Shown piece after piece: positions 21,214-31,765 of a stretch of DNA of 64,000 bases. The stretch covers positions 71,621,149 to 71,685,148 of the forward strand of contig NC_083569.1 in assembly GCF_027579695.1 (NCBI RefSeq), given 5' to 3'. Under the pieces are notes generated by a model. It was not told where the DNA came from, did not search any database, and was given only the letters and a program-made list of their open reading frames with translations. Each line of letters begins with the position of its first letter. The stretch's first letter is position 1. This DNA comes from Neoarius graeffei (lineage: Eukaryota > Chordata > Actinopteri > Siluriformes > Ariidae). Both the position numbers and the translations under genes were made by a program.

Positions 21214-21418
21214 CTGGCAACAGTCAACTTGTGAATCGCTGATTTTCTTGGTCTTTTTCTTGGCTCTGCTTTGGTCCTCGGCTTCCGGGAGGCCTCGCAC
21301 GAAGCACTACCATTTTTCCCTCATTGTCCTGTCTTTTGGAAAAGGATGAGTACTAATCCCATCAAGATTGGTGTTGCTACACCCTCCTATGATACATCTG
21401 TTGTCCATTTTAATAATT
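21214..21418 (-). pseudogene. THAP first exon of element C (left arm)
   Basis: The minus strand reads MDNRCIIGGCSNTNLDGIST, then H-x-FPKDRTMREKW and a stop. This is the first half of a THAP finger. The rest of the exon is joined by an internal loss and ends at a GGTAAG donor. Both arms carry the same stop after KW. Mirror 55814-56008. Confidence 0.72.
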
Positions 21419-21429
21419 ATGTGATAACG

Positions 21430-21533
21430 TTGAAGAAATTTGCAGAAAACCACCAGGTCGTTTTCTCATAAACAAACCAGCGCTGGTTTGTTTATGAGAA
21501 AACGACCTGGTGGTTTTCTGCAAATTTCTTCAA
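21430..21533. repeat. Perfect 104-bp palindrome (left arm)
   Basis: Two 52-bp arms without a mismatch or loop, centred on CCAGCGCTGG (between 21481 and 21482). It lies just upstream of the element C THAP exon. Mirror copy 55689-55792. Confidence 0.97.
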
Positions 21534-21639
21534 GAAGGAGGCATCCTGCACGTGACGTCACGAAAATCAATATTTGCCGGGAAATTCAAATGCCAAGTTC
21601 AATTCAGGTTTATTTATCATATGCATATTAGTACAAAGT

Positions 21640-21976
21640 GGGCAGCACGGTGGTGTAGTGGTTAGCGCTGTCGCCTCACAGCAAGAAGGTCCTGGGTTCG
21701 AGCCTCGTGGCCGGCGAGGGCCTTTCTGTGTGGAGTTTGCATGTGGGTTTCCTCCGGGTGCTCCGGTTTCCCCCACAGTCCAAAGACATGCAGGTTAGGT
21801 TAACTGGTGACTCTAAATTGACCGTAGGTGTGAATGTGAGTGTGAATGGTTGTCTGTGTCTATGTGTCAGCCCTGTGATGACCTGGCTACTTGTCCAGGG
21901 TGTACCCCGCCTTTCGCCCGTAGCTTGCCTGCAACCCTGTAGGACAGGATAAAGCGGCTAGAGATAATGAGATGAA
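21640..21976 (+). mobile_element. tRNA-derived SINE (GATGA family) in LINE 3' end
   Basis: Perfect 15-bp duplication ATATTAGTACAAAGT at 21625-21639 and 21977-21991. It has short internal deletions relative to the family. Confidence 0.92.
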
Positions 21977-22784
21977 ATATTAGTACAAAGTACCACAGCA
22001 ATGAAAAACAATGTGCCTTGGCACTCTCTCCACACTGTTCAATAAATAAAAGACTATAAATAACATTAAAAAACATCCAAGTACAGTAAACCTAGTAACT
22101 AAGCTCAGACCTCAGTCATCCTTCCAGTTGAACTATCATTCATTAGCCTAATTACCTGGGGGGTAAAAAACATTGTTGTAAAGACCACCTAAACCGAGAC
22201 CAAGACAAGACCAAGACCAAGACTTTGAGGGGTCAAGACCGAGACAAGACCAAGACTGAGGCAGGAAGAGACCGAGTCAAGACCAAGACCAGACCAGTGT
22301 CCCACACTGCATGACACACTTATGATAAAATGTGGAACATGCAAATCATAGGCACCCCTCAAATAGACCTGTAAGTAATCCACATTCCCATAAAAACACC
22401 CACAGAAAACAGATGAAGATTCCTGTTCATTCACCTCTTTTGTTGACCTATATGTCTGTATAATGAAATGTCTTGATAAAATAATCAAAAGGCATTGCAG
22501 AGATGAATTTCATGTGTGGGAATTTTCCTTTGTTTTCTATAAGCAAACAAATACAAACACTAAGGAGCTGAAATCATCTTAACCATCTTTATTTAACACT
22601 GTACTGAATGATTTACCATCCATCTAATACAGTACAATTTTTTTGTGCAAGCAGTTTCAAAAATGATGACATCATATGCCAAACCAGAACAAACTGCAGC
22701 GCTGAATCATTTAAGTCCATGCGCACCACGAATGATAAACACATGACATGGACATTGTGCAAGACCACAAAAATGTGGACTTTA

Positions 22785-23455
22785 AAGTAGAGTTTGGTTG
22801 CATTTTAGAAATATCAGAGACTGCAACATTCTGTGACCTAAACGTGCACGATGGGGTCTCATTATGATGCCCCCTCTCCTAAAAACCCTCTCCACTGGTG
22901 CTGAGGAGGCAGGGACTGACAGCACCTTCAGTGCCAACTTGTGGAGTTGTGGGAGTCGGTCATGGTTTTTAGCCCAGAAGATGAGTGCATAGTCAGTGTC
23001 AGAGTCATTGATGGAATCGAAGTATTTGCTTATCTGTGTTATAACACTTGAATCCTGGGCTGAGTTGCACTTCTTGTGAGCCTTGTAGCAGGACAGAAGG
23101 CGTGGGCATTTGACTGGTGGCGAATCACTGGATGAATCCACATTCATGGCCCCAGAGTCAGTTGCATCTCCTTCACTGTCAATCATATTCTCCACCTCTG
23201 ACAACAAAGTGTCTGAAAAACACAAACAAATACACAGTGACAGGATTAAAACCATAATTCAACTTTGACTATGTAAGGACATTTTTACTATTTCTTTCCC
23301 TGGATAACACTAACCTGTCAGTGTCCTCTTCAGCTCATCTCTGATCTTCTTCACTGATGTTGCATTTCCTCAACTTGTGACGTCCAGATCCATCCAGCTT
23401 AGGCCAAACTGTGGATCCAGCATGGTAGCCAAGAAGTATACATTGTGGTTAAAAG
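22785..23455 (-). pseudogene. hAT transposase C-terminal exons
   Basis: An upstream exon (about 23322-23455) reads FLATMLDPQFGLSWMD, then NATSVKKIRDELKRTLT, with one frame break. An intron with GTTAG at the donor side and TTTTTCAG at the acceptor separates it from the last exon (22785-23215). The last exon carries the hATC dimerisation domain RLPQLHKLALKVLSVPASSA, then PVERVF and a block with LGHRMLQSLIFLKCN. Mirror at 53758-54425. Confidence 0.82.
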
Positions 23456-24769
23456 GTTCATCTGTTCAAATAGTTAGCTTTCAAGCTTTCAAATAGTTAC
23501 ACAACGATATGATTGACATGGTACAATATGGCCAAACCAGTCAATTTTCTTACCATAACACTGAAATAACAATCACTTTTAATGTGAATAAACTTCCATG
23601 GAAAAGGGATAAAAGGGACAGATGCGTATTTTTCTAAACACCCATCTAACACACAGTGTGAGAAAATCTGAGTGATTGAGTGAGCCAGACTTACTCACTT
23701 ACACAAGTTCTAGTGTTTGACTACATAAAGTTATATATTTGTTTGTGTATTTAACCCCCAAATTAGCACTCTTTAAGTATGTGATGTATGCTTATAGCCA
23801 GGCAAAGCATATTTAATGTGTAACTTCATAGAAGTGGTGCATTAATGTTACTCTGTCTCCACTCTGGAGACTGCTGACTCTAGCTCTCTCACCCAGGAGA
23901 GGGAGCGCGGCGTGTATCGCTTACGTCAGAGTTGACGTAACATATACACATTAGCTACATACTGTAGCTTTACGTCACCTGTCTCGTCATTTTTTTTGGG
24001 GGGGGGGGGCTTTTTTCACCTTTTTATTGGATAGGACAGTGTAGAGACAGGAAATGAGCGGGAGAGAGAGACGGGGACGGATCGGGAAATAACCTCGGGT
24101 CAGAATCGAACCCGGATCCTCGGATTTATGGCATGGCGCCTTATCCACCTGAGCCATGGCCGTAACTACCATTGAGGACACCGAGGTCATGTCCTCGGTA
24201 TTTTTTTTCAGAAATTTCAAATTGGTCTACGCTGAATTTGAGCAGTGATTAATGTAAAATGCAGCGTCCACATCCACATGTCATCTTCCCCCCAGTAAAA
24301 TTCACATTTGTCTAATGTCATCTGAAATCTCTCAGCCTCTATCTCTATCGTTGCCGTGTCTAACGCAGCGTCACGCGACGTAGCCTATACTAGTGTCAGC
24401 CAGGGAAGTTGGGTTTTGGATAAAACAGGCAGGGTGTAGTCTACGCTCTATCACATATGCCTACCTAACCTAACGTAGGCTAATAGTCACATCGCATTAT
24501 AGAGCTTTACCCGAGTGCAAAATGAAAACGTTGCAACAAACTAAATTAAGGTTTGGACAGCCAACAGAAGAGCAGGGAAAGAGAAGGAGGGAAGGTGAGA
24601 AAATATTGTCAGTGCAGTGGCAGACCGTTCAGCGGTGTCATGCCAACTTTCCAAGGGGAAACATTTCATTGTCATTGCCTATTACATTTTAGTTAGCATT
24701 TCGAGAAACATTCAAAACTACGTTGTCACAGGCAGCCCTGTGCAGGGCTGAGTAAACGGGCTTGTTCGA

Positions 24770-24892
24770 GTAACTCTCTCTCTCTTTCTCTCATAACTCT
24801 CTCTCACTCACTCACTCACTCACTCACTCACTCACACACACACACAGACACACACACATACACAAATAATACACTCTCACACACTCTCTCTA
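24770..24892. repeat. (CT)n/(CACT)n/(CA)n microsatellite
   Basis: Compound simple repeat. The right-arm counterpart (52350-52440) is shorter and differs in repeat number. Confidence 0.9.
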
Positions 24893-24929
24893 ATACATGG
24901 TCTTCACACAGAACTAATAGCTCTACATT

Positions 24930-25227
24930 CTAATGTAATTTAAGATAATGAAATGTAAATAATGCCAATACTTCAGGTAGCTGAGCAATACACTCAGTTC
25001 AGTTTTGACTTTTATGCCAGACAAAACTCCACAGTTATGATGGCACAGTTTTAGAATTGTTAAAGTAAATGTGTTGTGAGCCAAACTTACATTACAGGCA
25101 ATGGTGAGAACACTCTGTTTCAGAGAATGCATGCAAATGGATCTCAATTCAAGACAGCCAGATAGACTGATGCCTTTACATTACTGCTCAGAATGTCTCT
25201 CCACATACAGACACCCACAAATAACAC

Positions 25228-25283
<56 letters not shown>

Positions 25284-25502
25284 TCACTATTATTATAAGG
25301 TGTAATACTAAAGCTTACAATTCAGCATTTCACACCCTTTCTGTCATGTGTATGCTGCAATGTAAATAATGCCAATACTTTAGGTATCTGGTACTTTAGG
25401 TATGTATACTCCATTCAAGAGTTCACTACCTTTCTACTTTTATGTCAGATAAAACACCACCGTTATGGTGCCACAGTTTTAGAATTGTTAAAATAAATGT
25501 GT
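24930..25502. repeat. Internal tandem duplication (about 150 bp, two diverged copies)
   Basis: 24945-25085 and 25358-25502 share GTAAATAATGCCAATACTT and CACAGTTTTAGAATTGTTAA in the same order. A (CT)n run (25233-25279) lies between them. Confidence 0.75.
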
Positions 25503-25538
25503 CCACCACCAAATCTATCCTTATTTATTTCTTTAAGT

Positions 25539-25916
25539 GGGCGGCACGGTGGTGTAGTGGTTAGCGCTGTCGCCTCACAACAAGAAGGTCCGGGTTTGAG
25601 CCCCGTGGCCGGCGAGGGCCTTTCTGTGCGGAGTTTGCATGTTCTCCCCGTGTCCGCGTGGGTTTCCTCCGGGTGCTCCAGTTTCCCCCACAGTCCAAAG
25701 ACATGCAGGTTAGGTTAACTGGTGATTCTAAAATTGACCGTAGGTGTGAATGTGAGTGTGAATGGTTGTCTGTGTCTATGTGTCAGCCCTGTGATGACCT
25801 GGTGACTTGTCCAGGGTGTACCCCGCCTTTCGCCCATAGTCAGCTGGGATAGGCTCCAGCTTGCCTGCGACCTTGTAGAAGGATAAAGCTGCTAGAGATA
25901 ATGAGATGAGATGAGA
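25539..25916 (+). mobile_element. tRNA-derived SINE (GATGA family)
   Basis: Head GGGCGGCACGGTGGTGTAG at the left, tail at the right. TTTATTTAAGT-like duplication; the right copy is at 25917-25927. Mirror 51338-51716. Confidence 0.9.
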
Positions 25917-26500
25917 TTTATTTAAGTTGTGCCGGGGGGCTTCGGTGCTGTCAGCCATGTTTGACCTCGGTATTTGAAAAATCCTGGCTACGGCCCTGAC
26001 CTGAGCCACGATGCTCCCTGGCTTGTCATTTTTATCACATGAAAAAACGTAATGTAGGAATAAGACACATGTCCTGACCCCCTCACTCTCACACAAAGTT
26101 AACACTACATTAGCTAACTTAATGTTACATTCCAGGGTCTGGAAAAGGGGGCGGGAGGGGTGACAGCCGTTAACCAGACCCTCCGGGATTTCGCGACGTT
26201 GCGATTTGCAACTTCAACGCAACTTCAACCAATCCCCGCAAATTCAGGGCGGTGTTGCAATTATATCCAATCACAGCAACTTTCCCGCAAATTTGACCAA
26301 TCGTTGGCGTCATCTTGAGGTGACGTTGACAAACTACCTTACTTCCAGTGTTGCCAGATTGGGTGGTTTCAAGTGCATTCTGGCGGGTTTTCAACTTATT
26401 TTGGGCTGGAAAATGTCAGCAGTATCTGGCAACACTGCTTACTTCCGTGTTTCCGTTCAAGAGAAGCAGCATGTGTGAGTCAGTGTTTATGTAGGCTTAA

Positions 26501-27753
26501 AGGTCCCATGGCATGAAATTTTCACTTTCTGAGGTTTTTTAACGTTAAAATGAGTTCCTCTGACCTTCTTAAGTCACCCCAGTGGCTAGAAATTTTATAA
26601 TGTGTAAACCAAACTATGCCCAACATTTGAGAATGGCGCGTCAAAACGGCACATTGATAAGTTCTTCCCTTTACTACGTCAGCAAGGGAGATGATCCCCA
26701 CGCCCCCCCCCCCCCGGATTCCCACCCACTGTATGGATTGCCCCGCCCAGTTGTAGTGAGGAGACCATAGAGGACACAACAACATGGCATCACCTAAGCG
26801 AGCGAAACATGGAAATTGCGCTGTACATGGATGTGACAACACAGAAAGGAGTCTGTTTTTACTGCCGATGGGAGAGCCCCTGAAGACGCAGTGGCTTAAT
26901 TTTATTTACTTCAATAATACGCCGTCGAGTCTACCTAAGATGGTGTATGTTTGTCGGAAGCATTTTCCTGAGGAATGTTTCCACAACTTGGGACAGTACA
27001 GGGCAGGTTTTGCACATCAACTGTCACTGAAGCCTGGGTCCGTACCAAGCATCCCTGCCGCATCAGCCACAAACAGCGAACAAGTAAGTGTATAACTGGT
27101 TGTTTTGCCGTGTTTTAAAATCGGTGCGTTAGCCTAGCAATGGCTACATTAGCTGTGCAGCTAACCGCTTCCTGCAGTTAGCCAGGTACTCTGCGCTACA
27201 AAACTAAAGAGCATGCAGCATGCTCTGTTAAACTGAGTTTAGTCTGGAAATTGACTGTAACTTATGAGCTTATGTTTGACTATTGCTCCGCAATGCATGT
27301 CTTCTGTTGGATAAGCGATATGTTGCTGTAGTTGCTGCTTCTGTCCTCTTTGGTTATGGAGTGCATGTTCAAGCCTAGGGTATTATACGTTCGTAAACTA
27401 CCACTCCGAACACTCTCACTCTCTGTTCTCTGTGTCACGTTGAGTTTACGAAAGGAGTCCGAGGGAGAATGGGGTTTTGTCTTAGCAGCGTGGCTACAGG
27501 CGCTGATAGCAGCGAGTATGTGTGTGCGCAGCTTGGTCAAGCCCCTCCCCCCATGGCCCGCCCTCTACCCTTCACCGCCTCCTGCTTCTCATTAGCAAAA
27601 CGACGCACTGGGAAAAGCTCTGAAATGGGGCTTTCTACCAGGAGGCTATATTTACGTGCTGAGGGTTCATTTCGAGAAAGGCTGCGGATATAACATCCGG
27701 AAGCCTCCACGAGCCCGTTTAAAGCATCAACAAACCACCATGCCATGGGACGT
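26501..27753 (+). mobile_element. Kolobok-type THAP transposon, deletion derivative (left arm)
   Basis: Terminal inverted repeats AGGTCCCATGGCATG / CATGCCATGGGACG with TTAA on both sides (26497-26500, 27754-27757). TTAA targets and a THAP first exon fit the Kolobok superfamily. No catalytic domain remains. Confidence 0.85.
26784..27083 (+). CDS. THAP-domain first exon of Kolobok
   Basis: MASPKRAKHGNCAVHGCDNT starts the THAP-like finger: C-x3-GC near the start, a tryptophan in TQWLNF, and VCRKHFPEECF at the end. It is followed by a linker with SLKPGSVPS. The exon ends at CAA/GTAAGTG, a strong splice donor. It encodes the DNA-binding part only. Mirror 50180-50479 is nearly identical. Confidence 0.8.
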
Positions 27754-28942
27754 TTAAATTCTGCTACTGAAAGTGTGTTGTGTTTGCAGTGAAGGACTGT
27801 GTGCACTTTACATTATTTTTTTTTTTACTTAATGCAACAAATTAATGGATGCCAACATTTTTGCCAAAATGGTATTTTATTTTCCATTGTTTAGGCAGCT
27901 TCAACATCATACTGTGAGATTCTGTTCAAATTGTTGTTGTTTTTTTCTATGAAGCCTGAGCCATTTATTTTATTAGTTTATAATTATTGTTTAATTTAGT
28001 CTTCAGGAGAGACTGCCTGCACACAGTACTAGATTAATAGTTTTTTTTTCTTACATGAAAGCTGAGGCATTTATATTATATTATAAGGTAACTTCATGTT
28101 GTGCTGTGAGGTTCTCTGCACTTTAACTTTTGAACCAACAGGTGCATTTGGATAAGTAAAGCCTATTTTTCTGCATTTTTGTAGTCCTGGTAATCTTTTA
28201 TATTGATAAAGTTGTTTATAGGACCATTTCTCAGTGTCTTTGTTTTTTTAATCAATAGTTTTTCAGTTATAATTTAATATTTAACATATCACTCAATTTT
28301 AATCACAAAAAGAGAAAATCGCAACAATTTCTCGCAACTTTCACTTCCTCCCGCAATGTAATCGCAACAAAAACCTAAAAAACACCGCAACTTTCATCGC
28401 AACTTTTTGGAAAAAAACCCCCGCAACATCAGACATTTTAGCCCGCAACAATGACAAAAAAGGCCCGCGGAATCCTGGGGGTACTAATTAACGGTGACAA
28501 CAATTTCAAATGATAAATGAGTATTGGTTGTACTGGAAGTAAAACGATTTACGCAAAATCACAGCAATGATATTAACTAGGAAATCCAAAAAATGCACAG
28601 GCAATTTATTGATATCCCACAGTTGTGGTCTTGACCGGTCTTGAAATAAAATCCCGAGACCGAGACAAGACCGAGTAAAAATGCAGTCGATACCGAGACG
28701 AGATCTTCAAAAAGTGCTCTCGAGACCAAGGCCGATCTCGAGTACTTCAACACTAATAAAAACTATCCCTGAAACGTGATGTGCTTGTTGGGATACTCTG
28801 CAAACGCCTCCCTGATAGGAGGTGGGAGAAGAAATTGTGTGTGGGATAACTAGAATCCCGCATAATACTTAGTGCTTTCTTAGTACTGCGTTTCCAGTAT
28901 ATATTTTGGAGCGGTTCAAGTGGAACCCCAATAATTCTAGAG

Positions 28943-29839
28943 CAGGCCTGGGCATTTTCGGGCATTTTTTGGGTCATTCTGACCGGCCCGCGTAAGGTTA
29001 ATTAGAAATTACAAAATAAACGTATTTTCTAATTTTACCTCATGCATGGACTGAATAGCGATTCGTACAACCGGTTTCTTCTTTTTTTCTTTTCTGAATG
29101 TGCAGTGCTTTTATTTTGAAGTTGTGTTCAACAAAAACGCAATGCGCGCGACATGAACATGACATGAAATCCCACGAAACCTAATCCCGCGATAACTACT
29201 TCCGTAATTTGTCCAGACCAACCACAAACTTGCACGTCATCCTTCAAACGGTCCAGCCAATCCCATCGTGTGACGTCACCAGCAGGCGCCGGAGCCCGAG
29301 CCGATCTGTAGATCTGATACCTACACCGAATCGACTGATGATCATCTGTCAGCTGTGCTTCGCATCTCCACCTCAGACATTCAACCTGACTCTGATGCAC
29401 TCGTTAACCAACAGAGACTAGATTTCTCTCACTGAACAAATAAAAAACTGAAAAGCACCAAATGATGTGATTAGACTACAAATGTGGGCATCATTATTAT
29501 AATATGATGTATCTTGCTTGATGTTTGGAGTAGAAAGACAATATTGTGATGTCTTTATTGTGTTTTGGGGTGAATGTGACTGAAAAAAAAAATGGTACAA
29601 ACGTTCACATTTTGTTAACCATTGTTTTGGGAAATTTGATTGAATAAATGACATTTTTTGTAAGGCAACCTCGTTTTTTCCATACTCTTAGCAGCTTGTA
29701 AAAACAATGTTATTTATTGCTTTATATAAAGAAATACAATTAATATTATGCAGAATTTAGTTCAGCCTTTTGGTCCGGCCCTCCACAAAATTTTCTATTT
29801 CTCATGTGGCCCCATGGAAAAAATAATTGCCCACCCCTG
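28943..29839 (-). mobile_element. Charlie-like hAT, non-autonomous (left arm)
   Basis: Ends CAGGCCTGGGCA and CAGGGGTGGGCA, flanked by TTCTAGAG (28935-28942) and GTCTAGAG (29840-29847). A short plus-strand frame near 29330-29435 reads ADDHLSAVLRISTSD-like residues, then ALVNQQRLDFSH and a stop. That resembles the very C-terminus of GTF2IRD2/ZBED-type hAT transposases. Strand is given by convention only. Confidence 0.78.
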
Positions 29840-30022
29840 GTCTAGAGGCAGTTTTCACCACCCCTGCTAGAAGATTAAGATCGTGTGAAGTAGCCCTGCC
29901 AAATCACACTACAATGTTGCCTGTCAATATACTCTCAATAGTACAACGGTGAAAGTTCTGTAGAATCTTGAAGGGTATACCATATTTCTTGAGACACCTC
30001 AGGAACCTCAGTTTTTTCAGAG

Positions 30023-30586
30023 GCGGACCAATTCACCTCAAATGGCTTGATTTCAACTGAATTTTTCTGATATTGCGCAAGGTAAAAAAAAATTGCACAA
30101 AATGCAAAATGTGACAGATATTTGACTGAAGTTTAATATAAAATAGGAGAATTACATTGATCTTGCTCCTGAATTTACCCGTGATATGCACTTTAACGTG
30201 TTGATGAGAGAACTGAGTGAAGGATCAGGCTTCTCCTGGATTAACTCTTCTGAACAGAGTCAAGTCAGACTGAACAACTACTTCCGGCAAAGCGTCACTG
30301 TCCTTACATGGTCAGGAGCAGTGCATCATGGGAAATGTTATCCTCATTTTTGTTTTGCAAGATCATGCCAAATGTTATATTGGCTCTCGAAGTAGAATGT
30401 GGAAAAGATGAGACTTTGTTTTAGCTATTGTGAACTGAGTGATCAAGTTGGAGTGAAGAACTACTTCCGCAAAGCGTGGCTCTCCTAATATGGTCAGGAG
30501 CAGTGCATCATGGGAAATGTTATCCTCACCATGATGGTGAAGAGTGTGTGTGGTGGTGACGGCGCTCCGCAGTGGGTTGTGAACTC
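30023..30586 (+). promoter_or_regulatory. U1 upstream region with duplicated promoter block
   Basis: An approximately 78-bp block (ACTACTTCCGG... TGCATCATGGGAAATG...TATCCTCA) occurs at 30268-30345 and 30450-30528. The nearer copy carries the SPH-like site (30504-30519) and runs into the PSE (30526-30546). The farther copy puts a second SPH-like site at 30322-30337, about -265, near the usual position of an snRNA distal element. Confidence 0.65.
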
Positions 30587-30749
30587 ATACTTACCTGGCA
30601 GGGGAGATACCATGATCAAGAAGGTGGTTCACCCAGGGCGAGGCTCAGCCATTGCACTCCGGCTGTCTGACCCCTGCGAATTCCCCAAATGTGGGAATCT
30701 CGACTGCATAATTTGTCGTAGTGGGGGACTGCGTTCGCGCTCTCCCCTG
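30587..30749 (+). ncRNA. U1 snRNA, full length, Sm-site variant (left arm, inner)
   Basis: 163 nt with the intact 5' end ATACTTACCTG and complete stem-loops. The Sm site reads AATTTGTCG instead of AATTTGTGG, which would be expected to weaken Sm-ring binding. The promoter (PSE, two SPH-like sites) is intact. The 3' box is GCACAAAAACAGA. The same Sm change is in the copy at 36394-36556 but not in the one at 42997-43159. Confidence 0.93.
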
Positions 30750-31418
30750 ATTTCACTGCACAAAAACAGATAACAGTCTTTCTTGTTTGCTTTTCGAACA
30801 ATCTGTAGTTTGTTAGTTGTATTAATGAGCATACTACATGAGTTTTTTTTTTTCTTTGATTACTAGCTAAGGTTTTATGAGTTGCTGTTAATTATAGCTT
30901 AAGAAACGCACTAAAATATAACAGTCATAAGTAAGTTGTATGTTAATAATTACATAATGAGACTTTGGGGTCTGAGGGTATTTTCTGTCATTCCTATGGT
31001 TTTGACATGTTCTGTCAATTTCAACAAATCTAAGTAATATTTTTAAAATCTCATACTTTTTTTTTTAATACTCAGCATAAGATAATGGAGTTTTTTATAG
31101 GTTATCTATTTAGGTTGCATACTCATTTAACACTTTTGAAGACTATCTATTAACATTAGGCTTTTCGTGTTGTTATTCCTTTATCCACATTAAATTTGGG
31201 TTTTATTCATAATTTTCTGTTTACTTATAGTATTATCCTTGATTATTTCACACTGCCGTTAAACTCATAATAATTGAGTTAAAAACATGGGTGGAGGGAA
31301 GTAACTTCCTTTAAGTTTCCTGTAAGAAGCTGTTTAACATTTATGGGAGAAAGTCTTTGTCAGACCTTTATAACAAAACTTTAGAGAAGAACAGAGGCAG
31401 TCATTCACATCTCTTATA
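30750..31418. other. U1 downstream spacer
   Basis: AT-rich, no gene or named repeat recognised. Mirrored at 35725-36393 and 42330-42996. Confidence 0.6.
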
Positions 31419-31765
31419 ATGAAAGTGATTATATTCAATCCACATCACACCACTCTGTTCATGTTTTTTCTTACTACAACCTGTCCTTTGGTGGCTCAGA
31501 GACTTTATAACAGGAGATACTTTTCCATACTTGAAAACCCCCTGAGAATGAAGAACAGTAGATCAGATTGTGCAACACAACCTGATCTACTGTTCTTCAC
31601 ACAGACAGACACACACACACATGCTACCGTAGCTATTGAACTTTTGTGTTTAATAATCAGGCTGGTCCTTTTTCTCTTTAGCTCAGAGGACACAACATCC
31701 ATGATTTCCAGAAACAATTCAAAATGTGGATTCGTCAGACCACACCATACTTTTCCACTGCTTTA
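31419..31765 (-). mobile_element. Tc1-like transposase fragment and flanking hairpin (left arm)
   Basis: On the minus strand from 31765, QWKSMVWSDESTF then IVSGNHGCCVL matches the first catalytic block of the Tc1 copy at 38865-38960, with stops. A 49-nt hairpin lies at 31550-31598. The satellite begins exactly at the Tc1 edge. Confidence 0.7.
31550..31598. repeat. 49-nt hairpin
   Basis: 23-nt arms (GAAGAACAGTAGATCAG...) with one non-complementary pair and a 3-nt loop. Repeated at 35545-35593 and 42150-42198. Confidence 0.85.

Larger units (their letters stand above)
21193..21596 (-). mobile_element. Element C, right part, with THAP exon and hairpin
   Basis: Continuation of the element interrupted by element A. 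It holds a THAP exon, a perfect palindrome and, at its far end, TGCACGTGACGTCACG, which mirrors the left end near 19005. Confidence 0.55.
24155..25998 (-). mobile_element. hAT-type non-autonomous element (CAGGGCCGTAG ends)
   Basis: It is inserted in the SINE head with a perfect 8-bp duplication ACCTGAGC (24147-24154, 25999-26006). The ends are CAGGGCCGTAGCCAGG and CATGGCCGTAACTACC, with ATACCGAGGTC or ACACCGAGGTC further in. No transposase was seen. It holds microsatellites, an internal duplication and a SINE. Confidence 0.82.
23990..26022 (-). mobile_element. Second tRNA-derived SINE family, split by a hAT element
   Basis: Its head has an A box (TGGCTCAGGTGG) and a B box (GGTTCGATTC); its 3' part ends in CCAATAAAAAGGTG and C/A runs. 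The body is 23990-24154. The first ~24 bp of the head lie beyond the inserted hAT, at 25999-26022. TSD about 13 bp, imperfect (ATGACAAGCCAGG/ATGACGAGACAGG on the minus strand). Confidence 0.85.
26178..28484 (+). mobile_element. hAT-like element with GCAACTT-rich subterminal repeats
   Basis: The ends read CAGACCCTCCGGGATTTCGCG and (reverse) TACCCCCAGGATTCCGCGGG. Both sides are packed with GCAAC/CGCAACTTT motifs. No target duplication is resolved. A Kolobok element is nested inside. Confidence 0.6.
22171..28755 (-). mobile_element. Large hAT element with GACCGAGAC-rich ends (left arm)
   Basis: The ends are TAGTGTTGTAGTAC-like (right) and CATTGTTGTA (left), followed by arrays of GACCGAGAC/GTCTTGGTC. 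An imperfect 8-bp duplication (GTTTTTAT against TTTTTTAC on the minus strand) flanks it. It encodes a hAT C-terminus at 22785-23455 and contains two SINEs, two hAT-like elements and a Kolobok. Confidence 0.75.
21597..30022 (-). mobile_element. L2/Rex-type LINE split by nested insertions (left arm)
   Basis: Minus-strand LINE sequence lies in three blocks: 29848-30022 (SILTGN region), 28756-28942 (SRIIGVPLEPLQNIYWKRST, LLSGRRLQSIP, RFRDSFY) and 21597-22170 (the 3' end, ATAAATAAACCTGAATTG). The interruptions are a Charlie-like hAT (28943-29839), a large hAT (22171-28755) and a SINE (21640-21976). Confidence 0.8.

Noticed and set aside
23990-24154. tRNA gene
   Set aside because: It has A and B boxes, but they sit in a SINE with a long 3' body, an imperfect target duplication and an inserted hAT. 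No proper acceptor stem was seen.
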